Assembly: GCA_016207285.1 (NCBI GenBank)
Contig: JACQPW010000044.1
Location: forward strand, 1 to 24,819
Source of the DNA: Candidatus Kerfeldbacteria bacterium
Lineage (GTDB): Bacteria > Patescibacteriota > Patescibacteriia > UBA9570
DNA length: 24,819 bases
Reading direction: 5' to 3'
Each line of letters opens with the position of its first letter. The stretch's first letter is position 1. The notes beneath the pieces were generated by a model. It saw nothing but the letters and a program-made list of their open reading frames with translations, was not told the DNA's origin and made no database searches. The translations under genes were made by a program, and so were the position numbers. Below are positions 1 through 7,304 of the stretch, piece after piece.

Positions 1-1016
1 ACCACAACCGTACCGGTCATGGATGGGTGAAACGCACAGAAATAGTCAAAGCTGCCAGCGGTATCAAAGGTGATCGTCTCCGATTCACCTGGGCTTAAGG
101 TACCGGTATTAAAGACTCCGTTTTCCTCAGAAGCGGTGTGGGAACTACTATCGTTATTGGTAAAAGTGATCGAATCGCCAACGTGGACAGTAATCTCATC
201 TGGGCTAAAGGCAAAGTTGTCAATATCGACATCATAGGTGACCGGTTCGGCATCATCACTGTCATCATCTTCCTCTTCATCAACATCATCTTTGTCATCG
301 GTGCCATCGTTATCGCTGTCGTGGTCCATGTCATCATCATCGTCTTCCATGCCGTCGTTATCGTCATCATCATCATGCTTGTCTGCTTCTCCGTCATTGT
401 CGTGGTCATGCGCATCTTCGTCGACATCATCTTCAATCCCATCGTCGTCATCATCATCGTCATGTTTATCGGCATCATCATCATTGTCATGATCATGCAT
501 GGCCTCACAATCCGACTCATTAAAATCTTTTATGCCATCATCGTCGTCATCAGCATCTTTCTTATCTTTCTTGGCGTCATCATCATGGTTCAACTTATCA
601 TCAGCATCTTCCGATTTATCGGCGACACCATCGTTATCATCATCTAAATCTTCGCTGTCATCATTGCCATCGTTATCATGATTCTGACGAAATTTACCTT
701 TTTCAATATAATCCGGAATACCGTCAGCATCTTTATCCGTAGTACTCTGTGGCTCATCGACGCTGTCATCTTCATCATCATCCACGCCGTCGTTATCGCT
801 ATCGTCACGATACTTGCCTTTTTCAGCACAATCCGGATAGGTGTCGCCATCCGTATCCACGTCTTCGGCATCCATAATGCCGTCTTCATCATGGTCTTCG
901 GCATCTTCAGTGTGGGTATCGTGAGCTAGCACTGGTTGCAGTGCAATTACAGCCGCCAGACTAAGAATAATCATGGCTAAGGTTAGCTTCCAATGCTGTG
1001 TTAGATATTGGGTCAT
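1..1016 (-). CDS. Secreted thrombospondin-3-repeat/cupredoxin protein, copy A (3' end cut by window edge)
   Basis: Reading from ATG at 1014-1016 the frame stays open to the left edge (338 codons), so the stop lies just outside. The N-terminus is a signal peptide (hydrophobic stretch ending in LQPVLA). A long acidic region follows, full of DxDxDG-type units (DNDGVDDDEDD, DADGIPD), as in thrombospondin type 3 calcium-binding repeats, with cysteines in CAEKGKYRDD and ESDCEAMHD. The last ~95 residues are a cupredoxin domain with a SSSHTAS histidine and CAFHPSM, the C-x2-H-x2-M arrangement of amicyanin-like type 1 copper sites. Its cupredoxin part is nearly identical to the paralogue at 2912-3802 (first 40 nt identical at offset 2921; one mismatch in 154-216), while the acidic repeats have diverged. 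Likely exported, calcium-stabilised and copper-binding; the redox partner is unknown. Confidence 0.88.
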   Translation of the reverse strand, partial: MTQYLTQHWKLTLAMIILSLAAVIALQPVLAHDTHTEDAEDHDEDGIMDAEDVDTDGDTYPDCAEKGKYRDDSDNDGVDDDEDDSVDEPQSTTDKDADGIPDYIEKGKFRQNHDNDGNDDSEDLDDDNDGVADKSEDADDKLNHDDDAKKDKKDADDDDDGIKDFNESDCEAMHDHDNDDDADKHDDDDDDDGIEDDVDEDAHDHDNDGEADKHDDDDDNDGMEDDDDDMDHDSDNDGTDDKDDVDEEEDDDSDDAEPVTYDVDIDNFAFSPDEITVHVGDSITFTNNDSSSHTASEENGVFNTGTLSPGESETITFDTAGSFDYFCAFHPSMTGTVV

Positions 1017-1045
1017 ATTCACATTGATTAATAAATAGTACTAGC

Positions 1046-1054
1046 AGTATAGCA
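1046..1054 (-). promoter_or_regulatory. Extended -10 promoter element for copy A
   Basis: On the minus strand the sequence reads TGCTATACT, an extended -10 element. It predicts a start near 1039-1040 and a 24-nt leader to the ATG at 1016. No good -35 is visible because the hairpin at 1066-1122 occupies that position. The leader shares an ATTAATCAAT-like stretch with the leader of the paralogue at 2912-3802. Confidence 0.5.
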
Positions 1055-1055
1055 T

Positions 1056-1122
1056 AAAAACGAACAGAACCTCATCTTCGCTCTTGGCTTCTAGTTACGA
1101 AGCAAAGGGAAAATGAGGTTCT
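1056..1122 (-). terminator. Intrinsic terminator-like hairpin downstream of the ALDH12 gene
   Basis: AGAACCTCAT (1066-1075) pairs perfectly with ATGAGGTTCT (1113-1122), and the inner arms continue as an imperfect stem around a short loop. On the minus strand it is followed within 5 nt by a run of five T (1056-1060). It lies between the ALDH12 stop (1135) and the copy A promoter, so it probably ends the dehydrogenase transcript. Confidence 0.6.
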
Positions 1123-1134
1123 TGTCCTCCTTGT

Positions 1135-2721
1135 CTAGGTCGGATCCGGCAACGTCCAGCCCACGGGCAGCGGGCCGACGTCGTGGATCAGCTCGCGGTG
1201 ACCCGACCACGTGTCGCGAATCGCTTCCGGCGTACCGATGCCGGCGGCACGCGGGTCACCGGCCGGGCCGAAGAAGTGGTTCTGCGGCGCACCAGTGGTA
1301 CGAGCGCGGATGCCGGCGTAGGTGGTGCCGTTGTTGGTCCGACCGAGGACCTCGTTGATGAACACCTGGTCACGGCTGACCACGGCCGCGGTCAGACGCT
1401 GGTCGAGGCTCTCGAAGATGCCGAGCACCGTCTCGAGGTCACCGTCGTCCCATTCCACCGCCACGTACAGCGGACCGAACACCTCGGTGGTGATGCGGCG
1501 GAAGAACTCATCGTTCGCGAACGCTGCCAGCGGCACCTGTACGGCCGTCGGCTCGATGGCGCCGTAGAACACCGGGATGGTGTGGCCCGTGAGCGCGCGA
1601 CCGCCGAACAGCAGCTTGGCACCCGGGATGCGCAGCAGCGCAGCGATGTGGTCGAGCATGTCCTCCGTCGTCCAGGTGAGCACCGGGCCGATGGTGAGGT
1701 CGTCGAGCTTGCGCAGCGCTGCCCGATGAGCCAGCTCCACCACCAGGCCGCCGTCCAGCCAATTGCGATGTGCGAACACCACCGACTGGGCGGAGCACTT
1801 CTGCCCGGAGGCGGCGTAGGCGTCCTGGTCGGACTGCCAGGCCACGTAGGGCAGCCAGTTCGGGTGGAAGTCGGGGCCGAGGATCTTCCAGTCGAAGCCG
1901 GCGTCTTCACCCTTGATGCGCCCGCCCATGATCTTGGCCAACAGCTCGTAGATGCGGCTGGAGCCGGTGAACTGGAGCAAGCGGATGAGCTTGGCGTTCT
2001 GCTCGACGAACTGCTGCGTGGTCACGCCGTCGGCGTGCATCAGGATGACATCTTCCCGCGGCAAGCCGCAGGCGATCAGCAGCCGGATGAACTGCTCCAT
2101 GACGATGGCCACGCGCGGGTCGCACTTGAGCAGGGGCAGGTTGCCCATGGCCAAGGCGCCCAGCAACTGCAACGCCGGGATTTCCAGCGGGAAGTTGAAC
2201 GGCGCGATGATCATCACCGGGCCGAACGGCCAACGGTAGCCACGGGACTCCTGGCCGTTGTGATCGCCCGACACACCGAAGCTGCGCGCCATGAAGCGGA
2301 CGTTGTCGCCGGAGAAGTTGACGAACCCGAGGGCGGTCACCTTCACTTCACCGTGACACTGCGCCAGGCTCTTGGGCATGCAGCGCTGGATGAGCCGAGC
2401 GAAGAAGTCGGCCACGTCGGGATCGAGCAGGGCGTTGCCCACCTTGCGGAAGACCTCGCCGAGCATGGTGTAGCGCCCGACGTTGTAGAGCGGGTTGTGC
2501 CGGCCGTAGGTCGGACAGTCGCCGAGCTGATCAGCGAAGCCGTAGAATTGCGCCGGCTGGGCCTGATCGACGCGACAGAGCGTACCACCGTGGAGGGGGT
2601 CTGCGATCTCGACCGGGAAGTCCGGGTCGATCCACTCGCCGTGGAGCAGGTGGCGGACGATGTAGCCTTTCCCGATGGCATCGGGATCAACGTTGGCGAA
2701 GGACGAGACGGAGGGGGTCAT
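1135..2721 (-). CDS. ALDH12-family delta-1-pyrroline-5-carboxylate dehydrogenase
   Basis: This 528-aa NAD(P)-dependent aldehyde dehydrogenase should oxidise glutamate-semialdehyde/P5C to glutamate, the second step of proline breakdown. It matches the ALDH12 branch (best known from plant mitochondrial P5CDH) along its whole length: FSGDNVRFMARSF near 136-148, PFNFPLE at 174-180, FTGSS at 251-255, the general-base Glu272 in GEDAGFDWK, catalytic Cys309 in SGQKCSA, TEVFGP at 412-417, and the C-terminal TTGAPQNHFFGPAGDPR block. A GAGG sits 5 nt before the ATG, unlike most neighbours. Base composition is strikingly different: 43 of 60 bases are G/C in 1801-1860, against 26 of 60 in 4801-4860. No proline dehydrogenase is nearby. 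Probably acquired by transfer, or a chimeric assembly join; the family call itself is firm. Confidence 0.92.
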   Translation of the reverse strand: MTPSVSSFANVDPDAIGKGYIVRHLLHGEWIDPDFPVEIADPLHGGTLCRVDQAQPAQFYGFADQLGDCPTYGRHNPLYNVGRYTMLGEVFRKVGNALLDPDVADFFARLIQRCMPKSLAQCHGEVKVTALGFVNFSGDNVRFMARSFGVSGDHNGQESRGYRWPFGPVMIIAPFNFPLEIPALQLLGALAMGNLPLLKCDPRVAIVMEQFIRLLIACGLPREDVILMHADGVTTQQFVEQNAKLIRLLQFTGSSRIYELLAKIMGGRIKGEDAGFDWKILGPDFHPNWLPYVAWQSDQDAYAASGQKCSAQSVVFAHRNWLDGGLVVELAHRAALRKLDDLTIGPVLTWTTEDMLDHIAALLRIPGAKLLFGGRALTGHTIPVFYGAIEPTAVQVPLAAFANDEFFRRITTEVFGPLYVAVEWDDGDLETVLGIFESLDQRLTAAVVSRDQVFINEVLGRTNNGTTYAGIRARTTGAPQNHFFGPAGDPRAAGIGTPEAIRDTWSGHRELIHDVGPLPVGWTLPDPT

Positions 2722-2820
2722 TGGGACCTCGTAGTAGTAAGAACCATGCCCCGGCGGTTGCCGGAACAGCTGAAAACAGCCATAGCACCTTAATGAAAAG
2801 CGGGTTAGTCGTCAACCAGA

Positions 2821-2915
2821 ACGCTATTTTTTGCTACAACTGCGCCCTAATGCAATCGATCAGACCACATTTGATTCAGCTACTGGAAAAGTGCCTAACT
2901 AACCATAGACATTAA
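2821..2915 (+). pseudogene. Truncated, decayed copy of the promoter and 5' end of the gene at 3940
   Basis: Positions 2821-2891 match 3911-3981 at offset 1090 (64 of 71 identical by eye). The copy keeps the ATG (2850), the first 14 codons (MQSIRPHLIQLLEK) and most of the -10 region, where TACAAT has become TACAAC. The TTGACA -35 of the intact copy is not preserved. Homology collapses after the LEK codons and the frame ends 22 codons in at 2913-2915, overlapping the stop of the minus-strand gene at 2912. Probably not expressed as a working protein. Confidence 0.8.
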
Positions 2916-3802
2916 TCGGTAACCACAACCGTACCGGTCATGGATGGGTGAAACGCACAGAGGTAATCAAAGCTGCCAACATTAATAAAGGTGATCGTTG
3001 CAGATTCTCCTGGGGATAAAGGACCAGTATTGAAGACAAAATTTACTTCAGAAACATTGTGCGTAGTAGAACCATTATTGGTAAAAGTGATCGAATCGCC
3101 AACGTGGATAGTAATCTCATCTGGGCTAAAGGCAAAGTCCTCCATGGCTACAACAAACGTCTCGACAACATCTTCATCGTCAGTATCATCCTTGTCATCT
3201 ATACCGTCATTATCGTGATCGTTCAAGTCTTCATCTTCATGGTCGTCAATGCCATCATTATCATCATCACTGTCCTTGCGATCAACTATATCGTCATTAT
3301 CGTGATCCATCATCTTACCGCAAGTGATTTCATATAAATCCGCCACACCATCCTGATCATCATCCGGATCATTTTTATCTGATCTTCCGGTATTATCATG
3401 ATCTTTTTTATCGCCAGCATCCTCTGTTCTATCAGCTACACCATCATCGTCGTCATCTAAATCTTCAGCGTCGTCTTTGCCTGTATTATCATGATTATGA
3501 CGATATTCACTTTTTTCAACGTAATCTGGTATACCATCGTCGTCGTTATCTGCGGTACTAGCCAGATCATCAGTCGTATCATCTTCTGAATCATCTACTC
3601 CGTCGTTATCAGCATCATCACGATACTTATCCTTCTCCACACAATCCACATAACCATCGGCATCGCTATCAATCTCCGTGGCATCGTCGTCACTTTGAAT
3701 GGAATGATTGTTGGCCAAAGCCGGTTGCAAGCTGATTAAGGTGATTGTGCCTAAAACGAACGCTAATAGCGCTGCCCGCCGCCGTTTCAATCTATTCATC
3801 AT
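2912..3802 (-). CDS. Secreted thrombospondin-3-repeat/cupredoxin protein, copy B
   Basis: This 296-aa exported protein has a basic N-terminus (MMNRLKRRRAA), a hydrophobic signal segment ending near PALA, and an acidic D/N/G-rich region (about residues 35-205) of thrombospondin-type-3-like calcium-binding units with conserved YVDCVEKDKYRDD and ITCGKM cysteines. A cupredoxin domain of about 90 residues follows. Copper ligands are visible as His248 (STTHNV) and Cys282-His285-Met288 in CAFHPSM, as in amicyanin/plastocyanin relatives. It is the complete paralogue of the gene at 1-1016 but shorter in the repeat region. Two ATGs in tandem (3802 and 3799) leave the exact start open. A role in extracellular electron transfer or copper binding is inference. 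Confidence 0.9.
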   Translation of the reverse strand: MMNRLKRRRAALLAFVLGTITLISLQPALANNHSIQSDDDATEIDSDADGYVDCVEKDKYRDDADNDGVDDSEDDTTDDLASTADNDDDGIPDYVEKSEYRHNHDNTGKDDAEDLDDDDDGVADRTEDAGDKKDHDNTGRSDKNDPDDDQDGVADLYEITCGKMMDHDNDDIVDRKDSDDDNDGIDDHEDEDLNDHDNDGIDDKDDTDDEDVVETFVVAMEDFAFSPDEITIHVGDSITFTNNGSTTHNVSEVNFVFNTGPLSPGESATITFINVGSFDYLCAFHPSMTGTVVVTD

Positions 3803-3837
3803 AATTTAAATGCTATTGATTAATTGCGAACTGCATT

Positions 3838-3846
3838 AGTATACCA
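3838..3846 (-). promoter_or_regulatory. Extended -10 promoter element for copy B
   Basis: The minus strand reads TGGTATACT. TTATCA lies 16 nt further upstream as a weak -35. The predicted start near 3831 gives a leader of about 29 nt without a clear Shine-Dalgarno sequence. Confidence 0.5.
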
Positions 3847-3902
3847 TTAAGACGGGGGTTGATAAAATGTCAAAAAAGCTGATACTATGGAATTTTTTTG
3901 TA

Positions 3903-3930
3903 TTGACAAAACGCTATTTTTTGCTACAAT
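3903..3930 (+). promoter_or_regulatory. Sigma-70 promoter of the four-gene operon, predicting a leaderless mRNA
   Basis: TTGACA (3903-3908), a 16-nt spacer and TGC-TACAAT (hexamer 3925-3930) form a strong promoter with an extended -10. Only nine bases separate the hexamer from the ATG at 3940, so transcription would begin 3-4 nt before the start codon, leaving no room for a ribosome-binding site. Confidence 0.75.
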
Positions 3931-3939
3931 TTAGCTCTT

Positions 3940-4173
3940 ATGCAATCGATCAAACCACATTTGATTCAGCTGCTGGAAAAGCTGCCGTTACATGATCGGC
4001 AATCCCTCCTAGACACGTTATTAAAATATCCCGAGATGACCCCCATGGTGGTGGGGTCATTTAAGTTGAAGTCAGCCAAGGCCGATCCTGATAAAGTAAA
4101 AGCTTATGAAGCCGCTTGCTTACAGCAAGTAGAAAAATTATATGGAACCAAGGCCAGCGCCGCGACGCATTGA
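3940..4173 (+). CDS. Small protein of unknown function, first gene of operon
   Basis: This 77-aa, probably helical and soluble protein starts MQSIKPHLIQLLEKLPLHDR. I do not recognise a family. The start is supported by the close promoter and by conservation of the same ATG and first codons in the decayed copy at 2850. It overlaps the next gene by 32 nt in another frame, which suggests translational coupling. There is no signal peptide or membrane segment. Confidence 0.7.
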   Translation: MQSIKPHLIQLLEKLPLHDRQSLLDTLLKYPEMTPMVVGSFKLKSAKADPDKVKAYEAACLQQVEKLYGTKASAATH

Positions 4174-6097
4174 ACGAGCTGAACGGCCCTTCCTGAACGA
4201 AGCTAGTCACCGCGCCTTGCTTGGCTTGTTTGCGTTAACCACAACCGCTTGCGACCCATTCAGCAACTATGAGGATGGAGAATATCATGGTCGACAAGAA
4301 GCTTTTGCTGAGATTGCCAAAGCTCAGGCAGAAGCCAAGACAGCTAAATCTCCGGAAGCCCTTGAAGCCAAGACCCGGGCCGATTTCAAAGCTAAACTCG
4401 TTGAACTTGAACAAGCTGGCTATACGGTTGAAATTTCTGGTATCAACTTAATGGTCGACACCACCGGGCCGCTTTCTGGACAAACTCTAACAGACCTGGA
4501 ACAACTACAACAGAGTCTGTCCTATAGTTCTAGTGGAGAAAGTGGGGCAAAGATTGTTGAGACAGCAACCGATCCATTCCTGGTATTACAACAACAAATT
4601 GCGGAGACTGAAAAGAGAACCACCAAAAAAGTTGATGTACCGATTTACCAGCTGAAGTTAAAGCCTACTACCACTGGTATTACGTTAACAGTCACCAACT
4701 GGTTAACTAATGAAACTGTTACATCTGCTGACATTACTGCACTCAACTCAACAACAGACGATTATACAACTTGGCACGGTAAATATGATGCTCAACTACA
4801 TGATGTTTTACAAGCCATCCAGCAAGACAAAGCTAAGCTAGCCAAAACTTACAGCCAGCTATTGACTGATCACGGCGTATCTTTGAATGCTATGGACATT
4901 ATGCGCACCCACCCAGGCCAGGGTATGGAAACGATCACTAGGTTGTTCGAGAATGAGGATGTACAGAGGGTTGCAATCAATGGCTTTAAACATAACACAC
5001 TGGCAAAGAATAGCCCATTTATTGCTTGGGAGTTCGAAGCTGGTGAAACAGCTGAACTACTCACTACTGGCTCACCAGAATTACCAGGCACACTAACGAG
5101 TGTCGAGTTAAGACGCTCTAACTATGACACGAAACCAGATTGGTGGCACGGTAAGCCTATCAGTGAAACATTCACTGATCAATACGGTAATCTTGTGATC
5201 GTTGAAACCACAGTCAGCAATAAAGCCTATGAACATTCAGGCGAACAAGACGAAGCCTACAGCCAGATGATTTCAATTATGGTGCCGACTAACTTTTTGG
5301 ATACGATGGGCAGAGAAACAGAAGCGCTCAGTTGGAGTGTGGATTTATCAAAGCTTGGCATCCCGGAGATGACCGATTTGGTGTATAGCCATCCGGAACG
5401 GCCAGTGCTTACCAAAGAGCTCCAATTTGGTTTTAAATTTAATGTCTACTATCAGGGTGAAGATGCGCAAACTGAGAATGTCTACGACGGTTTTTACGAC
5501 GCTGCGATGCGTGGTTCACTAGAGATGCAATATGCTTTTTATGGCTTTGATCCAGAGCAACAATTGACCAAGAATATTTTGATTGTTCCAACCAATGGTG
5601 AAAAAAATGGATATTTTACAGCGCGCAATTCTGCCACGATTGCGCTAACGGATGCACATATGAATGTGCGGGAGTCTGACCACGCTGAAGTCATGAGCAC
5701 GGCGCGTCATGAAACTGGCCATGCCTTATTTAATCACCTGCGACTAGGAGAAAGTCAGGCGATCAGGGACTTACATAAACGCTTATCAAAAGATTTCTTT
5801 AAAGCTATTGACGAAAGTAACTGGGAAACGAATGGTTTTGGTGGACACAGTCAAGATAATGCTACTGAATTCTTTGCATCGTTTATGAATGGGATCATGG
5901 AGTACCGTTTAGAAGATAAATTGCGCGCCAAACTGACCCCAGCCACGGCAGCTGAATATGCCGATGCTTGTAAAACCGTTCGTGAAGCCTTAACTAAACC
6001 ACTGAAGCAAGCCAATGGTCCATATGAGTCGATTGATATTTTGATCAAACTTACTGAAGGAGAACGCATTGCCAACGATATCGTCGCTGGTCATTAA
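4142..6097 (+). CDS. Probable exported zinc metallopeptidase, lipoprotein-like
   Basis: A 651-aa protein. Near the C-terminus is an HExxH zinc motif (His523-Glu524-Thr-Gly-His527 in RHETGHAL), with a candidate third ligand Glu576 in NATEFFASFMNG. This is the gluzincin arrangement and resembles the catalytic core of anthrax-lethal-factor-like/M34-type peptidases; the family assignment is tentative. The N-terminus is basic, followed by a short hydrophobic run ending in ALTTTAC (Cys37), which could be a non-standard lipobox because position -3 is Thr rather than Leu. Residues 40-100 are Ala/Glu/Lys-rich and probably coiled. The ATG lies inside the end of the preceding gene. The substrate is unknown. 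The middle ~400 residues match nothing I recognise. Confidence 0.8.
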   Translation: MEPRPAPRRIERAERPFLNEASHRALLGLFALTTTACDPFSNYEDGEYHGRQEAFAEIAKAQAEAKTAKSPEALEAKTRADFKAKLVELEQAGYTVEISGINLMVDTTGPLSGQTLTDLEQLQQSLSYSSSGESGAKIVETATDPFLVLQQQIAETEKRTTKKVDVPIYQLKLKPTTTGITLTVTNWLTNETVTSADITALNSTTDDYTTWHGKYDAQLHDVLQAIQQDKAKLAKTYSQLLTDHGVSLNAMDIMRTHPGQGMETITRLFENEDVQRVAINGFKHNTLAKNSPFIAWEFEAGETAELLTTGSPELPGTLTSVELRRSNYDTKPDWWHGKPISETFTDQYGNLVIVETTVSNKAYEHSGEQDEAYSQMISIMVPTNFLDTMGRETEALSWSVDLSKLGIPEMTDLVYSHPERPVLTKELQFGFKFNVYYQGEDAQTENVYDGFYDAAMRGSLEMQYAFYGFDPEQQLTKNILIVPTNGEKNGYFTARNSATIALTDAHMNVRESDHAEVMSTARHETGHALFNHLRLGESQAIRDLHKRLSKDFFKAIDESNWETNGFGGHSQDNATEFFASFMNGIMEYRLEDKLRAKLTPATAAEYADACKTVREALTKPLKQANGPYESIDILIKLTEGERIANDIVAGH

Positions 6098-6101
6098 ATT
6101 T

Positions 6102-6545
6102 ATGTCTGAAAAAGATTTCATTACTCGTAGACGCAAACAACTGGCTGGTGAAGGCCGCCTAGACTTGGCTGAACAATTGGATCACCCGCCAGCCAACGAG
6201 CCTGCTCAGGCACCGCCGTTAACTGGCCTGGATGAGGTGTTACGTAGAGTGCCAGCTGAACAGATGGATGAAGTCACCGAATTCATCAGTACGTATTCTG
6301 AAATCTTGGAATTGTTAACCGCCCTGCGGCACACCGGTTATGTTCCGTCACCTGAAACACTGGCAGCACACCAACGGCAAGTTAGCGGTTGGAGTGATCA
6401 TGATTTGTATGAATCTGTGATCGAAGCGGATCGTGCCCATATCCAGCAAGAGCCCGCCTTCTATACGGCATTGATTGAAATCATCCAACGGCGCGGCCAT
6501 GGTAGGATTATTCTGGCTGGTATTAATTATTCTAAAAAATCCTAA
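6102..6545 (+). CDS. Soluble helical protein of unknown function
   Basis: 147 aa starting MSEKDFITRRRKQLAGEG, 4 nt after the stop of the metallopeptidase. An in-frame TTG at 6069 would add 11 residues inside the previous gene and is less likely. The protein is charged and mostly helical, with a Pro-rich linker (HPPANEPAQAPPL) after the first ~35 residues. It has no signal peptide, membrane segment or cysteines. I do not recognise the family. Position suggests it works with, or regulates, the flanking operon genes. Confidence 0.7.
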   Translation: MSEKDFITRRRKQLAGEGRLDLAEQLDHPPANEPAQAPPLTGLDEVLRRVPAEQMDEVTEFISTYSEILELLTALRHTGYVPSPETLAAHQRQVSGWSDHDLYESVIEADRAHIQQEPAFYTALIEIIQRRGHGRIILAGINYSKKS

Positions 6546-6547
6546 CT

Positions 6548-6733
6548 ATGCCTGGTGTATCGTACAAAGAGTACCGTTGCCCACATGATCAAAAACTACT
6601 GTTCAAGGGTATTTTGATTGATAGTGAAGTAGAAGTGAAGTGCCGTGACTGTAAACAATTGGTTGTGTTAAAGGGCGAACCCGTCAATGCCTGGATCTGC
6701 AAAAAAGAGCATTGCCCAAACCGCATCGGTTGA
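6548..6733 (+). CDS. Com-like small zinc-ribbon protein
   Basis: 61 aa with cysteines in CPHD, CRDC and CKKEHC, enough for a zinc ribbon. The pattern CPHDQKLLFKG...VEVKCRDCKQLV resembles the Com family (the phage Mu Com protein is a small zinc-binding translational activator), which occurs widely as stand-alone small proteins in bacteria. It lies 2 nt after the previous stop and is the last gene before the terminator at 6767. Nucleic-acid binding is plausible from the family, not shown here. Confidence 0.65.
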   Translation: MPGVSYKEYRCPHDQKLLFKGILIDSEVEVKCRDCKQLVVLKGEPVNAWICKKEHCPNRIG

Positions 6734-6766
6734 TCTATACTGGCAGCACAACTACGAAGCTCTAGA

Positions 6767-6800
6767 AGCTCATATAAACACTAAGGCTATATGAGCTTTT
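6767..6800 (+). terminator. Intrinsic terminator ending the 3940-6733 operon
   Basis: AGCTCATATA (6767-6776) and TATATGAGCT (6788-6797) form a perfect 10-bp stem with an 11-nt loop, followed by TTT. The next gene's ATG begins immediately after, at 6801. Confidence 0.75.
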
Positions 6801-7298
6801 ATGATGGAACAATTACGACAATACCGCCTGCTTAAAAGTGCGGTACGCATTACGATGGGATCCATTTTTCTATGGGCCTTTTTTGATAAACTGTTCGGCC
6901 TAGGTTTTGCAACCACGGCGGATAAAGCCTGGATTACTGGTGCTTCCCCGACCAGTGGTTTTTTAACCTATGGCACACAGGGTCCATTAGCTTGGATCTA
7001 CCAAGTATTAGCGGGCAACCCAGTGATTGATTGGATCTATATGATCGGCCTACTGGCGATGGGCTTAGGTTTAGTACTTGGCATCATGGTACGACTAGCT
7101 GGCTACGGAGCCATCGCTTTTATGGTGATCCTGTGGACAGCCGTACTGTTTCCAGAAAACAACCCACTGATTGATGAACATGTCGTCTATGCCTTAGTGC
7201 TCTTGTGGTTAACCCGCACCGATACAACCAAACAGTTTGGTCTAAGTCGGTGGTGGTGCTCATTAGAGTTCGTGAAGCAACGCCCAATCCTGCGGTAA
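6801..7298 (+). CDS. DoxX-like membrane protein
   Basis: 165 aa with about four membrane segments: residues ~16-32, ~60-78, ~82-108 and ~125-142. The MGSIFLWAFFDKLFGLGF start followed by spaced helices resembles the DoxX/DoxD family, some members of which are subunits of thiosulfate:quinone oxidoreductase; many others are uncharacterised. The first ATG (6801) abuts the T-tract of the preceding terminator, with a second ATG at 6804, so there is no Shine-Dalgarno sequence. It converges on the HtrA gene with only 6 nt between the stops. A redox function is not shown by the sequence. Confidence 0.7.
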   Translation: MMEQLRQYRLLKSAVRITMGSIFLWAFFDKLFGLGFATTADKAWITGASPTSGFLTYGTQGPLAWIYQVLAGNPVIDWIYMIGLLAMGLGLVLGIMVRLAGYGAIAFMVILWTAVLFPENNPLIDEHVVYALVLLWLTRTDTTKQFGLSRWWCSLEFVKQRPILR

Positions 7299-7304
7299 AT
7301 CAAT

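Noticed and set aside
138..681. Plus-strand frames rich in Ile/Val or Ser opposite the copper-protein gene
   Set aside because: These are antisense readings of GAT/GAC repeats; the minus-strand Asp-rich protein with signal peptide and copper domain is the real gene.
1183..2793. A 536-codon open frame on the plus strand, antisense to the ALDH12 gene
   Set aside because: It is a by-product of high-GC codon use in the dehydrogenase gene. Its translation is low in hydrophobic order, rich in Asp/Glu/His/Val and matches no fold, while the minus strand gives a full-length ALDH12.
1017..2820. ALDH12 segment as a transposon or integron cassette
   Set aside because: No transposase, integrase, terminal inverted repeats or target duplication could be found at its edges.
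3300..3720. Repetitive GAT/GAC-rich DNA that could suggest a tandem-repeat or CRISPR-like array
   Set aside because: The periodicity comes from DxDxDG calcium-binding units; there are no constant repeats separated by unique spacers.
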